64,000 nucleotides of DNA from Saccharothrix sp. ST-888. GTDB taxonomy: Bacteria > Actinomycetota > Actinomycetes > Streptomycetales > Streptomycetaceae. The stretch lies in the NCBI RefSeq assembly GCF_000955975.1, contig NZ_JYJF01000008.1, positions 1 through 64,000 of the forward strand. Reading direction: 5' to 3'. Below, in pieces: positions 1 through 9,027 of this stretch. Below the pieces are notes generated by a model. The model ran no database searches. It was not told where the DNA came from and saw nothing but the letters and a program-made list of their open reading frames with translations. The translations under genes and the position numbers were made by a program. Within the stretch, counting starts at the first letter, position 1, and each line of letters starts with the position of its first letter.

Positions 1-3000
1 GGCGGGACATCTACGATGCCCTGCCGATCACCCCCGAGGAGACCGTCTTCGGCCAGAACTTCGTCGGCTGGAACAGCAGTTACGACGCGAGCCCGATCCC
101 GGTCGAACAGATGCGGGAGTGGCGGGACGCCACGGTGGCACGCATCCTGGCCCTGCGCCCCCGCCGGGTGCTGGAGGTCGGCGTCGGTACCGGCCTGCTC
201 CTGTCGCAGGCCGCACCGCACTGCGAGTCCTACTGGGCGACCGACTTCTCCGCCACCGCGATCGACGCACTGGCCGCCCAGGTGGCCCGGCAGGACGGCC
301 TGGCCGACCGCGTCGTGCTGCGGACCCGCCCGGCGCACGACACCGACGGGCTGCCCGCCGGATCGTTCGACACCATCGTGCTGAACTCGGTGGTGCAGTA
401 CTTCCCGTCCGCCGACTACCTCGCCGAGGTGGTCGAGCGGCTGATGCGGCTGCTCACCCCCGGCGGCGCCCTCTTCGTCGGCGACGTCCGCAACCTGCGG
501 CTGCTGCGCCCGCTGGCCACCGCCGTCCAACTGCACCGGGCCGCCGACGGCACCGATCTGCCGACGGTGCGCCGAGCCGTCGAACAGTCCCTCCTGGTCG
601 AGAAGGAACTCCTGGTCGACCCGGACCTCTTCACCGTCCTGCGCGAACGCGGCACGGACATCGGCGCCGTCACGGTGGAGGTCAAGCGCGGCCGGCACCA
701 CAACGAGCTGAGCCGCTACCGGTACGACGTCACGCTGCGCAAGCACCCGGCCGCCCGGGCAGCCTCGGTGGAGACGTCCGAACTGGACTGGGGCCGGGAC
801 GTGGACGGCCTGCCGGGCCTGCGCGGACTCCTCGCGCGGCAGGACTGCGGCCCGGTGCGGATCACCGGGGTGCCGAACCGTCGCGTGGCGCGCGAGACGG
901 CCCTGGCCCGGGCCGTGCAGAGCGGGGACGTTCCGCTCACGCAGCTGCTGGACCGGCTGCACGCCCCGGACGACGACGGCCTGCCCGACCCGGAGGACTT
1001 CCATGCCCTCGGGGACGAGCTCGGCCGGCGCGCGGTCGTCACCTGGTCGGCCACCGCTCCCGACGCCGTGGACGTCGTGTTCGCCGGACCGCACCAGGAC
1101 TCTCCGGCCGAACCCCACCGGCCGGTCCGGGACACCGGCCGAGCGCTGTCCTCCCTCACCAACCGCCCGACCGGGAGCCGCGGCACGGGCGCCCTCATCG
1201 ATGAACTCCGAGAGCGGCTCCGCGAGCGGCTGCCCGACTACCTCGTGCCCTCGGCCTTCGTCGTCCTCGACGCGCTGCCGCTGACCGCCAGCGGAAAGCT
1301 CGACCGGCGTGCCCTGCCCGCCCCCGACCTGGGGACGGCCGGAGCCGGGAGGGCGCCGCGCACCCCGCAGGAGCAGCTGCTCGCAGGGCTGTTCGCCGAC
1401 GTGCTCGGGCTCGCCCAGGTCGGCGTCGAGGACAGTTTCTTCGACCTCGGCGGGCACTCGCTGCTGGCGACCCGCCTGGCCTCCCGGGTCCGGGCGACCT
1501 TCGGCGCCGAGCTGGAGGTGCGGACGCTGTTCGAGACCCCGACCGTGGCCGGGCTGGCAGCCCGCCTCGACGGCTTCGTCACGGCGCGGCCCGCGCTGAC
1601 CGCCCGGCCGCGGCCGGAGCGGATCCCGCTGTCCTTCGCGCAACGCCGCCTCTGGTTCCTGCACCGCATGGACGGGCCCGGTGCCACGTACAACATGCCG
1701 CTCGCGCTGAGCCTGACCGGTCGGCTCGACCAGGATGCGTTGCGGGCCGCACTCGCGGACGTGACCGCCCGGCACGAAAGCCTGCGCACGGTGCTCCGGG
1801 AGGCGGACGGCGTTCCCTACCAGCTCGTGCTGGGCGAGGCCGACACGTGCCCGGACCTGACGGTGACCGAAGTCGACGAGAACCGGCTGTCCGAGCGGCT
1901 GGCCGAGGGGGCCCGGCGCGGCTTCGACCTGGCCGCCGAACCGCCGATCCGGGCAGAGCTGTTCGCGCTCGCTCCGGACCGGCACGTCCTGCTGGTCGTG
2001 GTGCACCACATCGCCGGCGACGGCTGGTCGATGGGCCCGCTCTCCCGCGATCTCGCGGCCGCCTACGCGGCCCGTTGCCGGGGCGAGGCGCCGCAGTGGT
2101 CGCCGCTGCCGGTCCAGTACGCCGACTACACCCTGTGGCAGCGCGACCTGCTCGGCGACGCCGCCGACCGAGGCAGCCTGTTCGCCCGGCAACTCACCTA
2201 CTGGAAGGGGGAGTTGTCCGGCCTGCCCGACCAGGTGCAGCTGCCCGCCGACCGGCCGCGCCCGGCCGAGGCCTCGCAGCGGGGCGGCCGGATCGAGGTC
2301 CGGCTGGACGCCGACCTGCACCGGGACCTGCGGAACCTGGCCACCGCGCACGGCGCCAGCATGTTCATGGTGCTCCAGGCGGGCCTCGCCGCGCTGCTCA
2401 CCCGGCTCGGCGCCGGTGACGACATCCCGATCGGCAGCCCGATCGCCGGGCGCACCGACCAGGCGCTGGACGAGCTCGTCGGGTTCTTCGTCAACACCCT
2501 GGTGCTGCGCACCGACACCAGCGGTGACCCCGGCTTCGCGGAACTGCTCGGCCGGGTGCGGCAGAAGGCGCTGGCCGCCTACGCCCACCAGGACGTGCCG
2601 TTCGAGTACCTGGTCGAGGTGGTCAACCCGGCCCGGTCGCTGGCGCACCACCCGTTGTTCCAGGTCATGCTCGCCCTGCAGAACGCCCCGGTGGGCGAGT
2701 TCAGCCTGCCCGGGTTGGAGACCGGCCACCTGGAGGCCCCGACCGGCACCGCGCGGGTCGACCTGACCGTCAGCCTGGTGGAGCAGTACGGCGCGGACGG
2801 CAGCCCGGCGGGCGTGTTGGGCGCGGTGGAGTACGCGACCGACCTGTTCGACCCGGGCACCGTGGAGCTGCTGTTCGCCCGCTGGGCGCGGCTGCTGCGC
2901 GCGGCGACCGCCGACCCGGACCGGCCGATCGGCCGGATCGACATCCTGTCCGGCGAGGAACGCCACCGGCTGCTGGACGAGTTCAACCGGACCGACGCCG

Positions 3001-5534
3001 AGCTGCCGGAGGCCGGCCTGCCGGAGCTGTTCGCCCGCCGGGTGCGGGCCACGCCGGACGCGGTGGCGGTCGTCGCGGGCGGTACCGAACTCACCTACCG
3101 GGAGCTCGACCTGCGGGCCAACCGCCTGGCGCGGGCGCTGATCGGCCAGGGTGTCCAGCCGGAAACCCCCGTGGCGGTGCTGGTGGAGCGTTCGGCGGAG
3201 CTGGTCGTGGCGATCCTGGCGATCGTCAAGGCGGGCGGTGCCTATGTGCCGCTCGACCCGCGGTTCCCGTCCTCCCGGATCGACCTGATCGTCCGGGAGA
3301 CCGGGGCGGCGCTGGTACTGACCGAGGATGTGCTGACCGCCCTGAGCCAGGCCGAACCCGACGACTCCGACCCGGAAGTCGGCTGTGACCCACGGCAGTT
3401 GGCCTACGTGATGTACACCTCCGGCTCGACCGGCCGACCGAAGGGGGTGGGTGTCACCCACCGTGACGTGGCGGCGCTGGCGCTGGCCCCGTGCTGGCGC
3501 GAGGGCGGCCACGAGCGGGTGCTGCTGCACTCGCCGACGGCCTTCGACGCCTCGACCTACGAGCTGTGGGTGCCGCTGCTCGGCGGCGGCCGGGTCGTCG
3601 TGGCACCGCCCGGCCGGCTCGATCTCGACCTGCTCCAGGGCGCGGTCACCGACCACGGGGTGACCGGGCTCTGGCTGACCGCCGGCCTGTTCCGCTTGGT
3701 GGCCGAGGAACGGCCGGGGCTGCTCACCGGGGTCCGCGAGCTGTGGACCGGCGGCGACGTGGTGCCGCCGGCGGCCGTCGCCCGGGTGCTGGCGGCCTGC
3801 CCCGGCCTCGCGGTGGTCAACGGCTACGGCCCGACCGAGACCACGACCTTCGGCGCCCACCACCGGGTCCGCGCCCTCCCGGATTCCGCCGCGACCGTGC
3901 CGATCGGCCGGCCGATGGCGAACATGCGGGCGTACGTGCTCGACGCGGGACTGCGGCCGGTGCCGCCGGGCGTGGCCGGAGAGCTGTACCTGGCCGGGGC
4001 GGGCGTGGCCCGGGGCTACCTGGGCCGGCCCGGCCTGACGGCGGAGCGGTTCACCGCGGACCCGTACGGGCCCGCGGGAGCGCGGATGTACCGCACCGGC
4101 GACCTCGCCCGGTGGCTGCCCGACGGCACCCTGGAGTTCGCCGGCCGCGCCGACGACCAGGTCAAGCTGCGCGGCTTCCGGATCGAGCCCGGCGAGGTCG
4201 AGGCCGTCCTCGCCGGGTGCCCGGGTGTCGCGCAGGCGGCCGTCGTCGCCCGCGAGGACCGGCCGGGCGACCGGCGGCTGGTCGCCTACCTGGTCCCCGA
4301 GTCCGAGGGTGCCGTCGAGCCCGGCGAACTGCCCCACCGGCTCGGCCGCGAACTGCCCGAGTACATGGTGCCGTCGGCGTTCGTCACCCTCGACCGGCTG
4401 CCGCTGACCGCCAACGGGAAGCTGGACCGGGCCGCCCTCCCGGCACCCGAGTACGACGCGGCGGGCACCGGCCGCGGCCCCCGCACGCCGCAGGAGCAAC
4501 TGCTGTGCGCCCTGTTCGCCGAGATCCTCGGCCGGGACCGGGTCCACATCGACGACGGCTTCTTCGACCTGGGCGGGCACTCGCTGCTGGCCGCCCGCCT
4601 GGTCTCCCGCGTCCGCGAGACGCTCGGCGTCCAGGTGGGCCTGCGCACCCTGTTCGAGGCGCCCACCGTGGCCGGTCTCGCCGACCGGCTGGCCGTGAAC
4701 GACCCCGAGGACGCCTTCGACGTCGTGCTCCCCCTGCGGCCGACGGGCAGCCGCCCGCCGCTGTTCTGCATCCACCCCGGCGGCGGCATCAGCTGGTCCT
4801 ACTCCGGACTGCTGAACCACATCGGCCCGGACCACCCGGTGTACGCGATCCAGGCGCGCGGCCTCGCCCGGCCCGAGGACCTGCCGGCCTCGTACGAGGA
4901 GATGGCGGCCGACTACGCCGACCAGATCCGCAAGGTCCGGCCCGACGGCCCCTACCGGCTGCTCGGCTGGTCCGCCGGCGGGCTGATCGCCCACGCGATC
5001 GCCTGCGAGTTCCAGGCCCGTGGGGAGCGGACCGACGTGCTGGCGATCCTCGACGCCTACCCGGTGCAGGACGTCCGCTTCGAGGAGGTGCCCGTGCCCA
5101 GTGAACGGGACGTCCTCGTCGGCATCCTGGACTGCGACCCGGACGAGCTGGGCGACGAGTCGCTGGACTACGCCGAGGTCGCCGAGATCCTCGGCCGGCG
5201 CGGCAGCGCCCTGGCCGGCCTGGACGAGCAGCGCATCGAGGCCGTCGTCCGGATCATGATCAACAACGCCAGGCTCGCGGTCGACCACGCCCCGAGCCGG
5301 TTCGACGGAGACCTGCTGCTGTTCAACTCCACGATCGACCGCACCGACGACTCGGCCGGCGCCGGCATCTGGCAGCGCTACATCGCCGGACGGGTCGAAT
5401 CGCACGACATCACCACCCGCCACGACCGGATGACCCAGCCGGGTTCCTTGGCCCAGATCGGACCGATCCTGGCCGCCCGGCTCGCCGAGGCCACCGGCGA
5501 CAACCCCACCCCCACCAGGAGGACTGACCGATGA
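1..5534 (+). CDS. Terminating NRPS, 5' truncated by window edge (nMT-in-A, PCP, C, A, PCP, TE)
   Basis: The frame is open from base 3, so the N-terminus lies upstream. Order by nucleotide: an N-methyltransferase inserted in an A domain (about 1-1170; SAM motif 'LEVGVGTG' near 172), the rest of that A domain (A10 'TASGKLDRRAL' near 1290), PCP (about 1370-1570, 'LGGHSLL'), C (about 1610-2920, 'HHIAGDG' near 2005), A (about 2960-4440, 'YTSGSTGRPKG' near 3415), PCP (about 4490-4690) and a type I thioesterase (about 4720-5500, 'GWSAGG'). The second A domain reads D-A-Y-W-W-G-G-T-F at the binding-pocket positions when aligned to PheA by eye; I take this as valine-like. The protein therefore adds an N-methylated residue, then a small hydrophobic one, and releases the peptide. 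It overlaps the MbtH gene by 4 bp (ATGA). Confidence 0.95.
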   Translation, partial: RDIYDALPITPEETVFGQNFVGWNSSYDASPIPVEQMREWRDATVARILALRPRRVLEVGVGTGLLLSQAAPHCESYWATDFSATAIDALAAQVARQDGLADRVVLRTRPAHDTDGLPAGSFDTIVLNSVVQYFPSADYLAEVVERLMRLLTPGGALFVGDVRNLRLLRPLATAVQLHRAADGTDLPTVRRAVEQSLLVEKELLVDPDLFTVLRERGTDIGAVTVEVKRGRHHNELSRYRYDVTLRKHPAARAASVETSELDWGRDVDGLPGLRGLLARQDCGPVRITGVPNRRVARETALARAVQSGDVPLTQLLDRLHAPDDDGLPDPEDFHALGDELGRRAVVTWSATAPDAVDVVFAGPHQDSPAEPHRPVRDTGRALSSLTNRPTGSRGTGALIDELRERLRERLPDYLVPSAFVVLDALPLTASGKLDRRALPAPDLGTAGAGRAPRTPQEQLLAGLFADVLGLAQVGVEDSFFDLGGHSLLATRLASRVRATFGAELEVRTLFETPTVAGLAARLDGFVTARPALTARPRPERIPLSFAQRRLWFLHRMDGPGATYNMPLALSLTGRLDQDALRAALADVTARHESLRTVLREADGVPYQLVLGEADTCPDLTVTEVDENRLSERLAEGARRGFDLAAEPPIRAELFALAPDRHVLLVVVHHIAGDGWSMGPLSRDLAAAYAARCRGEAPQWSPLPVQYADYTLWQRDLLGDAADRGSLFARQLTYWKGELSGLPDQVQLPADRPRPAEASQRGGRIEVRLDADLHRDLRNLATAHGASMFMVLQAGLAALLTRLGAGDDIPIGSPIAGRTDQALDELVGFFVNTLVLRTDTSGDPGFAELLGRVRQKALAAYAHQDVPFEYLVEVVNPARSLAHHPLFQVMLALQNAPVGEFSLPGLETGHLEAPTGTARVDLTVSLVEQYGADGSPAGVLGAVEYATDLFDPGTVELLFARWARLLRAATADPDRPIGRIDILSGEERHRLLDEFNRTDAELPEAGLPELFARRVRATPDAVAVVAGGTELTYRELDLRANRLARALIGQGVQPETPVAVLVERSAELVVAILAIVKAGGAYVPLDPRFPSSRIDLIVRETGAALVLTEDVLTALSQAEPDDSDPEVGCDPRQLAYVMYTSGSTGRPKGVGVTHRDVAALALAPCWREGGHERVLLHSPTAFDASTYELWVPLLGGGRVVVAPPGRLDLDLLQGAVTDHGVTGLWLTAGLFRLVAEERPGLLTGVRELWTGGDVVPPAAVARVLAACPGLAVVNGYGPTETTTFGAHHRVRALPDSAATVPIGRPMANMRAYVLDAGLRPVPPGVAGELYLAGAGVARGYLGRPGLTAERFTADPYGPAGARMYRTGDLARWLPDGTLEFAGRADDQVKLRGFRIEPGEVEAVLAGCPGVAQAAVVAREDRPGDRRLVAYLVPESEGAVEPGELPHRLGRELPEYMVPSAFVTLDRLPLTANGKLDRAALPAPEYDAAGTGRGPRTPQEQLLCALFAEILGRDRVHIDDGFFDLGGHSLLAARLVSRVRETLGVQVGLRTLFEAPTVAGLADRLAVNDPEDAFDVVLPLRPTGSRPPLFCIHPGGGISWSYSGLLNHIGPDHPVYAIQARGLARPEDLPASYEEMAADYADQIRKVRPDGPYRLLGWSAGGLIAHAIACEFQARGERTDVLAILDAYPVQDVRFEEVPVPSERDVLVGILDCDPDELGDESLDYAEVAEILGRRGSALAGLDEQRIEAVVRIMINNARLAVDHAPSRFDGDLLLFNSTIDRTDDSAGAGIWQRYIAGRVESHDITTRHDRMTQPGSLAQIGPILAARLAEATGDNPTPTRRTDR

Positions 5535-5746
5535 GCAACCCCTTCGACGACCAGGACGGCACCTTCCTCGTGCTCGTCAACGAGGAGAACCAACACTCGC
5601 TGTGGCCGCAGTTCGCGGACGTCCCCGCAGGCTGGACCGTCGTCCACGGTCCCGACACCCACGCCGCCTGCCTCGACCACGTCGAGCGGAACTGGACCGA
5701 CATGCGGCCCCAGAGCCTCGTCGACGCCATGGCAGCCCAGCGGTAG
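5531..5746 (+). CDS. MbtH-like NRPS accessory protein
   Basis: A 71-residue protein with the MbtH-family pattern: N-terminal 'MSNPFDDQDG', then 'LVNEENQHSLWP', 'VPAGW' and a C-terminal 'NWTDMRP'. Family members bind the A domain of a partner NRPS and help it fold and adenylate. The start overlaps the NRPS stop (ATGA) and an AGGAGG lies just upstream, so it is translationally coupled to the synthetase it most likely serves. The length is normal for the family. Confidence 0.95.
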   Translation: MSNPFDDQDGTFLVLVNEENQHSLWPQFADVPAGWTVVHGPDTHAACLDHVERNWTDMRPQSLVDAMAAQR

Positions 5747-5756
5747 CGCGGCCGAC

Positions 5757-7061
5757 GTGACCTCCACCGACACCCTCGGCGGCGCCGCCCCCGGCGCCGC
5801 CGCCCCGGCCGAGGCCCGCCCCGGCGCGGACCCGGCCGGGGCCGCCGACGTCGCCGGGCCCGCCGCGGTCGCCGACCTCGCCGCGGAGCTGAACACGCCC
5901 GAGGCCCGCCGGGACCCGTATCCGTTCTACGCCCGCATGCGGCGCGAGAGCCCGGTCCACCGCAGCGCCCAGGGCATCTGGTACCTCACCCGGTATGCCG
6001 ATGTCGACGCGGCCCTGGGCGACTTCCGGCTGTCCAACGACCGGGACCGGATGACCCGCGCCTACGGGACGCTCGGCGGCGACCTGAAGGCCCTCGGCCG
6101 GCTCACCGACCGGCTCGGCCGGGTGATGACCAACACCGACCCGCCGGACCACGCCCGACTGCGCAAGCTGGCGAACCGGGCGTTCACCGCCCGGCGGGTC
6201 GAAGCCCTGCGCGCGGGCGTGCAGAGGATCGTCGACGGGCTGGTCGACGAGGCCGTCGCGGCCGGACCGGCCATGGACCTGCTGGAGGCGGTCGCCTCCC
6301 CGCTGCCGCTCGCCGTGGTCTGCGAGCTGTTCGGCATCCCGCCCGAGGACCGCCCGCAGGTCAAGACCTGGTTCAGCCGACTCAGCAGGCTGACCGAGGA
6401 CATCGACAAGTCCGAGGCGGTGATCGACGAGTACGAGGAGTACCTCGCGGAACTCGTCCGCCGACGTCGGACCGATCCCGGTGAGGACCTGATCAGCGCC
6501 CTGGTCGCGGCGCAGGCGCAGGACGACCGGCTCACCACCGCGGAGATCCTGTCCACCTGCTTCGTCCTCATCACCGCCGGCGACGAGACGACCACCCACC
6601 TGATCGGCAACAGCACCCTCGCTCTGCTGCGCCACCCCGACCAACTGGCCCGGCTGCACGAGGACCCGGCGCTGATCCGGACCGCCGTCGAGGAACTGGC
6701 CCGCTACGACACGCCGACCCAGGCGATCGTCCGGGTCGTCGCCGAGGACCTTCCGATCGGTGGGCTGGCCCTGCGCGAGGGCGAGCTGGTGTACCTCTTC
6801 CTCGGCGCGACCAACCGAGACCCCGACCGCTTCGACGATCCGGACCGCCTCGACCTGGCGCGGGCCGGCAACCGGCATCTGAGCTTCGGCAACGGCCCGC
6901 ACTTCTGCCTCGGCGGCCCGCTGGCCAAGCTCCAGGCCGAGGTGGCCATCGGCACCCTGGCCCGCCGGCTTCCGCACCTGCGGCTCGCCGACGAGTCGGC
7001 CCTCCAGTGGAAGCCCAACCCGCTTCAGCGGCGGCTCGACGCTCTGCCGCTCACCTACTGA
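5757..7061 (+). CDS. Cytochrome P450 of the NRPS cluster
   Basis: 434 residues. I-helix oxygen-binding motif 'AGDETTTHL', ExxR in 'EELARY' and heme loop 'FGNGPHFCLGG' (axial Cys within 'FCLGG') are all present, as in soluble bacterial P450s. The first ~45 residues are Ala/Pro-rich and unlike the P450 fold. The GTG start follows the MbtH stop by 10 bp without an obvious Shine-Dalgarno, so it may be read by coupling. By position it probably hydroxylates or crosslinks the peptide or a carrier-bound amino acid. No ferredoxin lies beside it; the nearest is at 42953-43189. Confidence 0.93.
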   Translation: MTSTDTLGGAAPGAAAPAEARPGADPAGAADVAGPAAVADLAAELNTPEARRDPYPFYARMRRESPVHRSAQGIWYLTRYADVDAALGDFRLSNDRDRMTRAYGTLGGDLKALGRLTDRLGRVMTNTDPPDHARLRKLANRAFTARRVEALRAGVQRIVDGLVDEAVAAGPAMDLLEAVASPLPLAVVCELFGIPPEDRPQVKTWFSRLSRLTEDIDKSEAVIDEYEEYLAELVRRRRTDPGEDLISALVAAQAQDDRLTTAEILSTCFVLITAGDETTTHLIGNSTLALLRHPDQLARLHEDPALIRTAVEELARYDTPTQAIVRVVAEDLPIGGLALREGELVYLFLGATNRDPDRFDDPDRLDLARAGNRHLSFGNGPHFCLGGPLAKLQAEVAIGTLARRLPHLRLADESALQWKPNPLQRRLDALPLTY

Positions 7062-7089
7062 CACCTCACCACCGCAAAGGAGTTTGACC

Positions 7090-7827
7090 ATGGCCCGGGA
7101 GTTCCAGGTGCGCCGGGAGCAGGACCTGCCCGTCGCACCCGAGCAGGTCTGGCAGGCCGTTGCCACCGGGGTCGGCAACCTCGGCTGGCTGTACCCCATG
7201 GAGGTCGAACCGCGCGTCGGCGGGGCGGTCACCCGCGGCGGAGGCACCGTCGTGGAGTGGGAGCCACCGCGACGCTTCGCCGTCCGGGCCACCCTGGACG
7301 GCGGCTTCTCCAACACGCTCAGCTACCACATCGAGCCGGGCGACGGCGGGACGAGCCGGCTGCGGATGGGCATCCACTGGGTACACGAGGGCGTGGTCGA
7401 CGAGGGCTGGGACACCAAGGCCGACGCGGCCGAGAAGCACGTCGGCTTCTACCAGCACAGCCTGGCCGAGTACCTCACGCACTTCGCCGGCCGCCCCGCC
7501 GTCTACGTCAAGGCCGCCAGGCCCGAACCGACCTCGGACCCGGCCGAGTTCGCCGCCCTGCGCCGACGCCTCGGCCTGGACGACGACACGGCCGTCGGCG
7601 ACCGGCTGTCGCTCGAACCTCCGAGCGGGGACGGCGCCCGGGCGGACGTGGTCGTGGACTACCTCAGCCGCGACTTCGTCGGCCTGCGCGGTCCGGACGC
7701 GCTGTACCGGTTCTTCGACGGCAGCTCCTGGAACTGGCCGATCTGGCTGGGCCACCACTTCTTCGCCAAGGACGCGGACGAGCAGCGGGCCGTGCAGGCC
7801 TGGACCACCTGGCTCAACGGTGCTTAG
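7090..7827 (+). CDS. SRPBCC/AHSA1-like ligand-binding protein
   Basis: 245 residues. The N-terminal ~150 residues look like an SRPBCC (START/AHSA1) helix-grip domain: 'DLPVAPEQVWQAV', 'WEPPRRFAVRATL', 'TSRLRMGIHWVHEG'. Such domains bind hydrophobic ligands and sometimes act as cyclases or aromatases. The last ~90 residues have no clear relative. ATG 7090 is chosen because AAAGGAG (7076-7082) sits 7 nt before it; an in-frame TTG at 7084 has no such spacing. It lies 28 bp after the P450, in the same operon. A tailoring or carrier role is inference. Confidence 0.7.
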   Translation: MAREFQVRREQDLPVAPEQVWQAVATGVGNLGWLYPMEVEPRVGGAVTRGGGTVVEWEPPRRFAVRATLDGGFSNTLSYHIEPGDGGTSRLRMGIHWVHEGVVDEGWDTKADAAEKHVGFYQHSLAEYLTHFAGRPAVYVKAARPEPTSDPAEFAALRRRLGLDDDTAVGDRLSLEPPSGDGARADVVVDYLSRDFVGLRGPDALYRFFDGSSWNWPIWLGHHFFAKDADEQRAVQAWTTWLNGA

Positions 7828-7873
7828 CCCCGCTTCCGACGCCGACGAACGACCGAACACCGAAGGACCTCCG

Positions 7874-8062
7874 ATGGAGACACTGCTCTACACCGCCGAA
7901 CTCATCGAGCAGGGCGGCAGCTACAAGCTCGTGGTGCAGGACCTGATGCGCGACACCGTGCAGACCACGCCCGTTCCCAGGACCGCCGTGGACAGGCTCC
8001 CGGTGTTCCTGTCGGCGCTCAGCTCCAAGCTCAACTCCTCGCTGCCGCACGGCCGGTGGTAG
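7874..8062 (+). CDS. 62-aa protein of unknown function in the NRPS operon
   Basis: Begins 'METLLYTAELIEQGG' and ends 'SLPHGRW'. No transmembrane segment, signal peptide, Cys or carrier-protein serine motif is visible. AAGGACCTCCG precedes the ATG. It is tightly spaced between the SRPBCC gene (46 bp) and the thioesterase (3 bp), and its codon use matches its neighbours, which supports a real gene. I do not recognise the family. It could be a small cluster-specific accessory factor. Confidence 0.6.
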   Translation: METLLYTAELIEQGGSYKLVVQDLMRDTVQTTPVPRTAVDRLPVFLSALSSKLNSSLPHGRW

Positions 8063-8065
8063 CCG

Positions 8066-8854
8066 GTGGAGCAGGTGGCGACAACGACCGTCCGGGCGTC
8101 CGGCGCGCCGCCCGGCCGGAGCGACCCGAAGGTATGGTTCCGCGTCCACCGACGAGCACGGCAGCCGAGGCTCCGCCTGGTCTGCTTTCCGCACGCCGGC
8201 GGCTCCGCCCAGTTCTTCGAGAGCTGGCCCGCCCTGCTGCCCGCCGACATCGAGCTCCTGGCGGTCCGCTACCCGGGGAGACAGAACCGGTTGCTGGCCC
8301 CCTTCGCCCCGGACCTGCCGTCCCTCGCGGACGACATCCACTCGGCCCTGGACGCCTACCTCGACCGGCCGTTGGCGCTGTTCGGCCACAGCATGGGTTC
8401 GTCGGTGGCCTATGAGGTCGCGCTGCGGCTGGACAGTCGCGGCCTCGCCCCCACCCGCCTGCTGGTCTCCGGCCGCGCCGCCCCGCACCACGCCGCCCGC
8501 ACCGGCCTGCACACCACCGACGACGAGACGCTGATCGCGGCGGTCCGGCAACTGGGCGGCCCCGGATCGGAGGTCTACGACGACCCGGAGCTGCGAGAAC
8601 TGGTCCTTCCGGCGCTGCGCGCCGACTACCGGCTCATCGAGACCTACCGCCCCCGGCAGCCACGACCCCTGCGCTCACCCGTCGTCGCGTACGCCGGGGA
8701 CAGCGACCCCCACTGCCCGCCGGACGGCATGCGTGCCTGGTCCGAACTGACCGGCCCCGGCGGTTTCGATTACCGCTCCTTCCCGGGCGGCCACTTCTAC
8801 CTGGCGTCGTCCGAGTCCGACCTGCTGGCGGACATCACCGCCCGCCTCGCGTGA
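8066..8854 (+). CDS. Type II thioesterase (NRPS editing)
   Basis: 262 residues, alpha/beta-hydrolase fold typical of external thioesterases: 'CFPHAGGSAQFF' oxyanion region, nucleophile elbow 'GHSMG' (Ser109), late Asp in 'AYAGDSDPHCP' and His in 'GGHFYL'. These enzymes clear misprimed or stalled acyl groups from carrier proteins. GTG 8066 is 3 bp after the preceding stop; GTG 8075, with GGAG just before it, is an alternative start that would drop three residues. It is the last gene of the cluster, followed by a hairpin at 8861-8892. Confidence 0.92.
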   Translation: MEQVATTTVRASGAPPGRSDPKVWFRVHRRARQPRLRLVCFPHAGGSAQFFESWPALLPADIELLAVRYPGRQNRLLAPFAPDLPSLADDIHSALDAYLDRPLALFGHSMGSSVAYEVALRLDSRGLAPTRLLVSGRAAPHHAARTGLHTTDDETLIAAVRQLGGPGSEVYDDPELRELVLPALRADYRLIETYRPRQPRPLRSPVVAYAGDSDPHCPPDGMRAWSELTGPGGFDYRSFPGGHFYLASSESDLLADITARLA

Positions 8855-8860
8855 ACGCGG

Positions 8861-8892
8861 CGGCTCGGCCCGGCGTCTGCCCGGCCGAGCCG
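8861..8892 (+). terminator. Hairpin after the NRPS operon
   Basis: Perfect 10-bp arms (8861-8870 and 8883-8892, CGGCTCGGCC) around a 12-nt loop, starting 6 bp after the thioesterase stop. There is no T-run, as is usual in high-GC actinomycetes. Confidence 0.6.
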
Positions 8893-8930
8893 CTGATGCG
8901 GCGGGACGTCCGACGGGTCGCTTCAGTGGG

Positions 8931-8995
8931 AGCTTCGGCCTCGTCCACTTCAACTGGGATGCGGCGCCGTACCCCGAGGGCGCGGTACGTCTGGT
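8931..8995 (+). pseudogene. GH1 glycosidase C-terminal remnant, left part
   Basis: One frame reads 'SFGLVHFNW' (8931-8957). After a +1 shift another reads 'RRRTPRARYVW' (8962-8994). Together these match the conserved tail of GH1 beta-glucosidases. The reading is cut by the mobile element at 8996 and resumes in frame at 14164 as 'YRDLIAAHRALHGR' then stop. The upstream body of the enzyme is missing; the NRPS cluster ends ~75 bp before, so the gene was already truncated and frameshifted. Confidence 0.65.
8991..8995 (+). repeat. Target-site duplication CTGGT, left copy
   Basis: CTGGT directly outside the left end of the element; the partner is at 14159-14163. It contains the TGG (Trp) codon of the interrupted GH1 tail. 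Confidence 0.75.
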
Positions 8996-8996
8996 T

Positions 8997-9027
8997 GTGA
9001 CTGAGCGTTTTAGTTGGCGGGTGAGCG
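8997..9027 (+). repeat. Left terminal inverted repeat of the element
   Basis: 31 bp beginning GTGACTGAGCG, an exact reverse complement of 14127-14157. It contains the first of two tandem 20-bp units (9002-9021 and 9022-9041, 17/20 identical), which could be transposase-binding sites. Confidence 0.9.
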
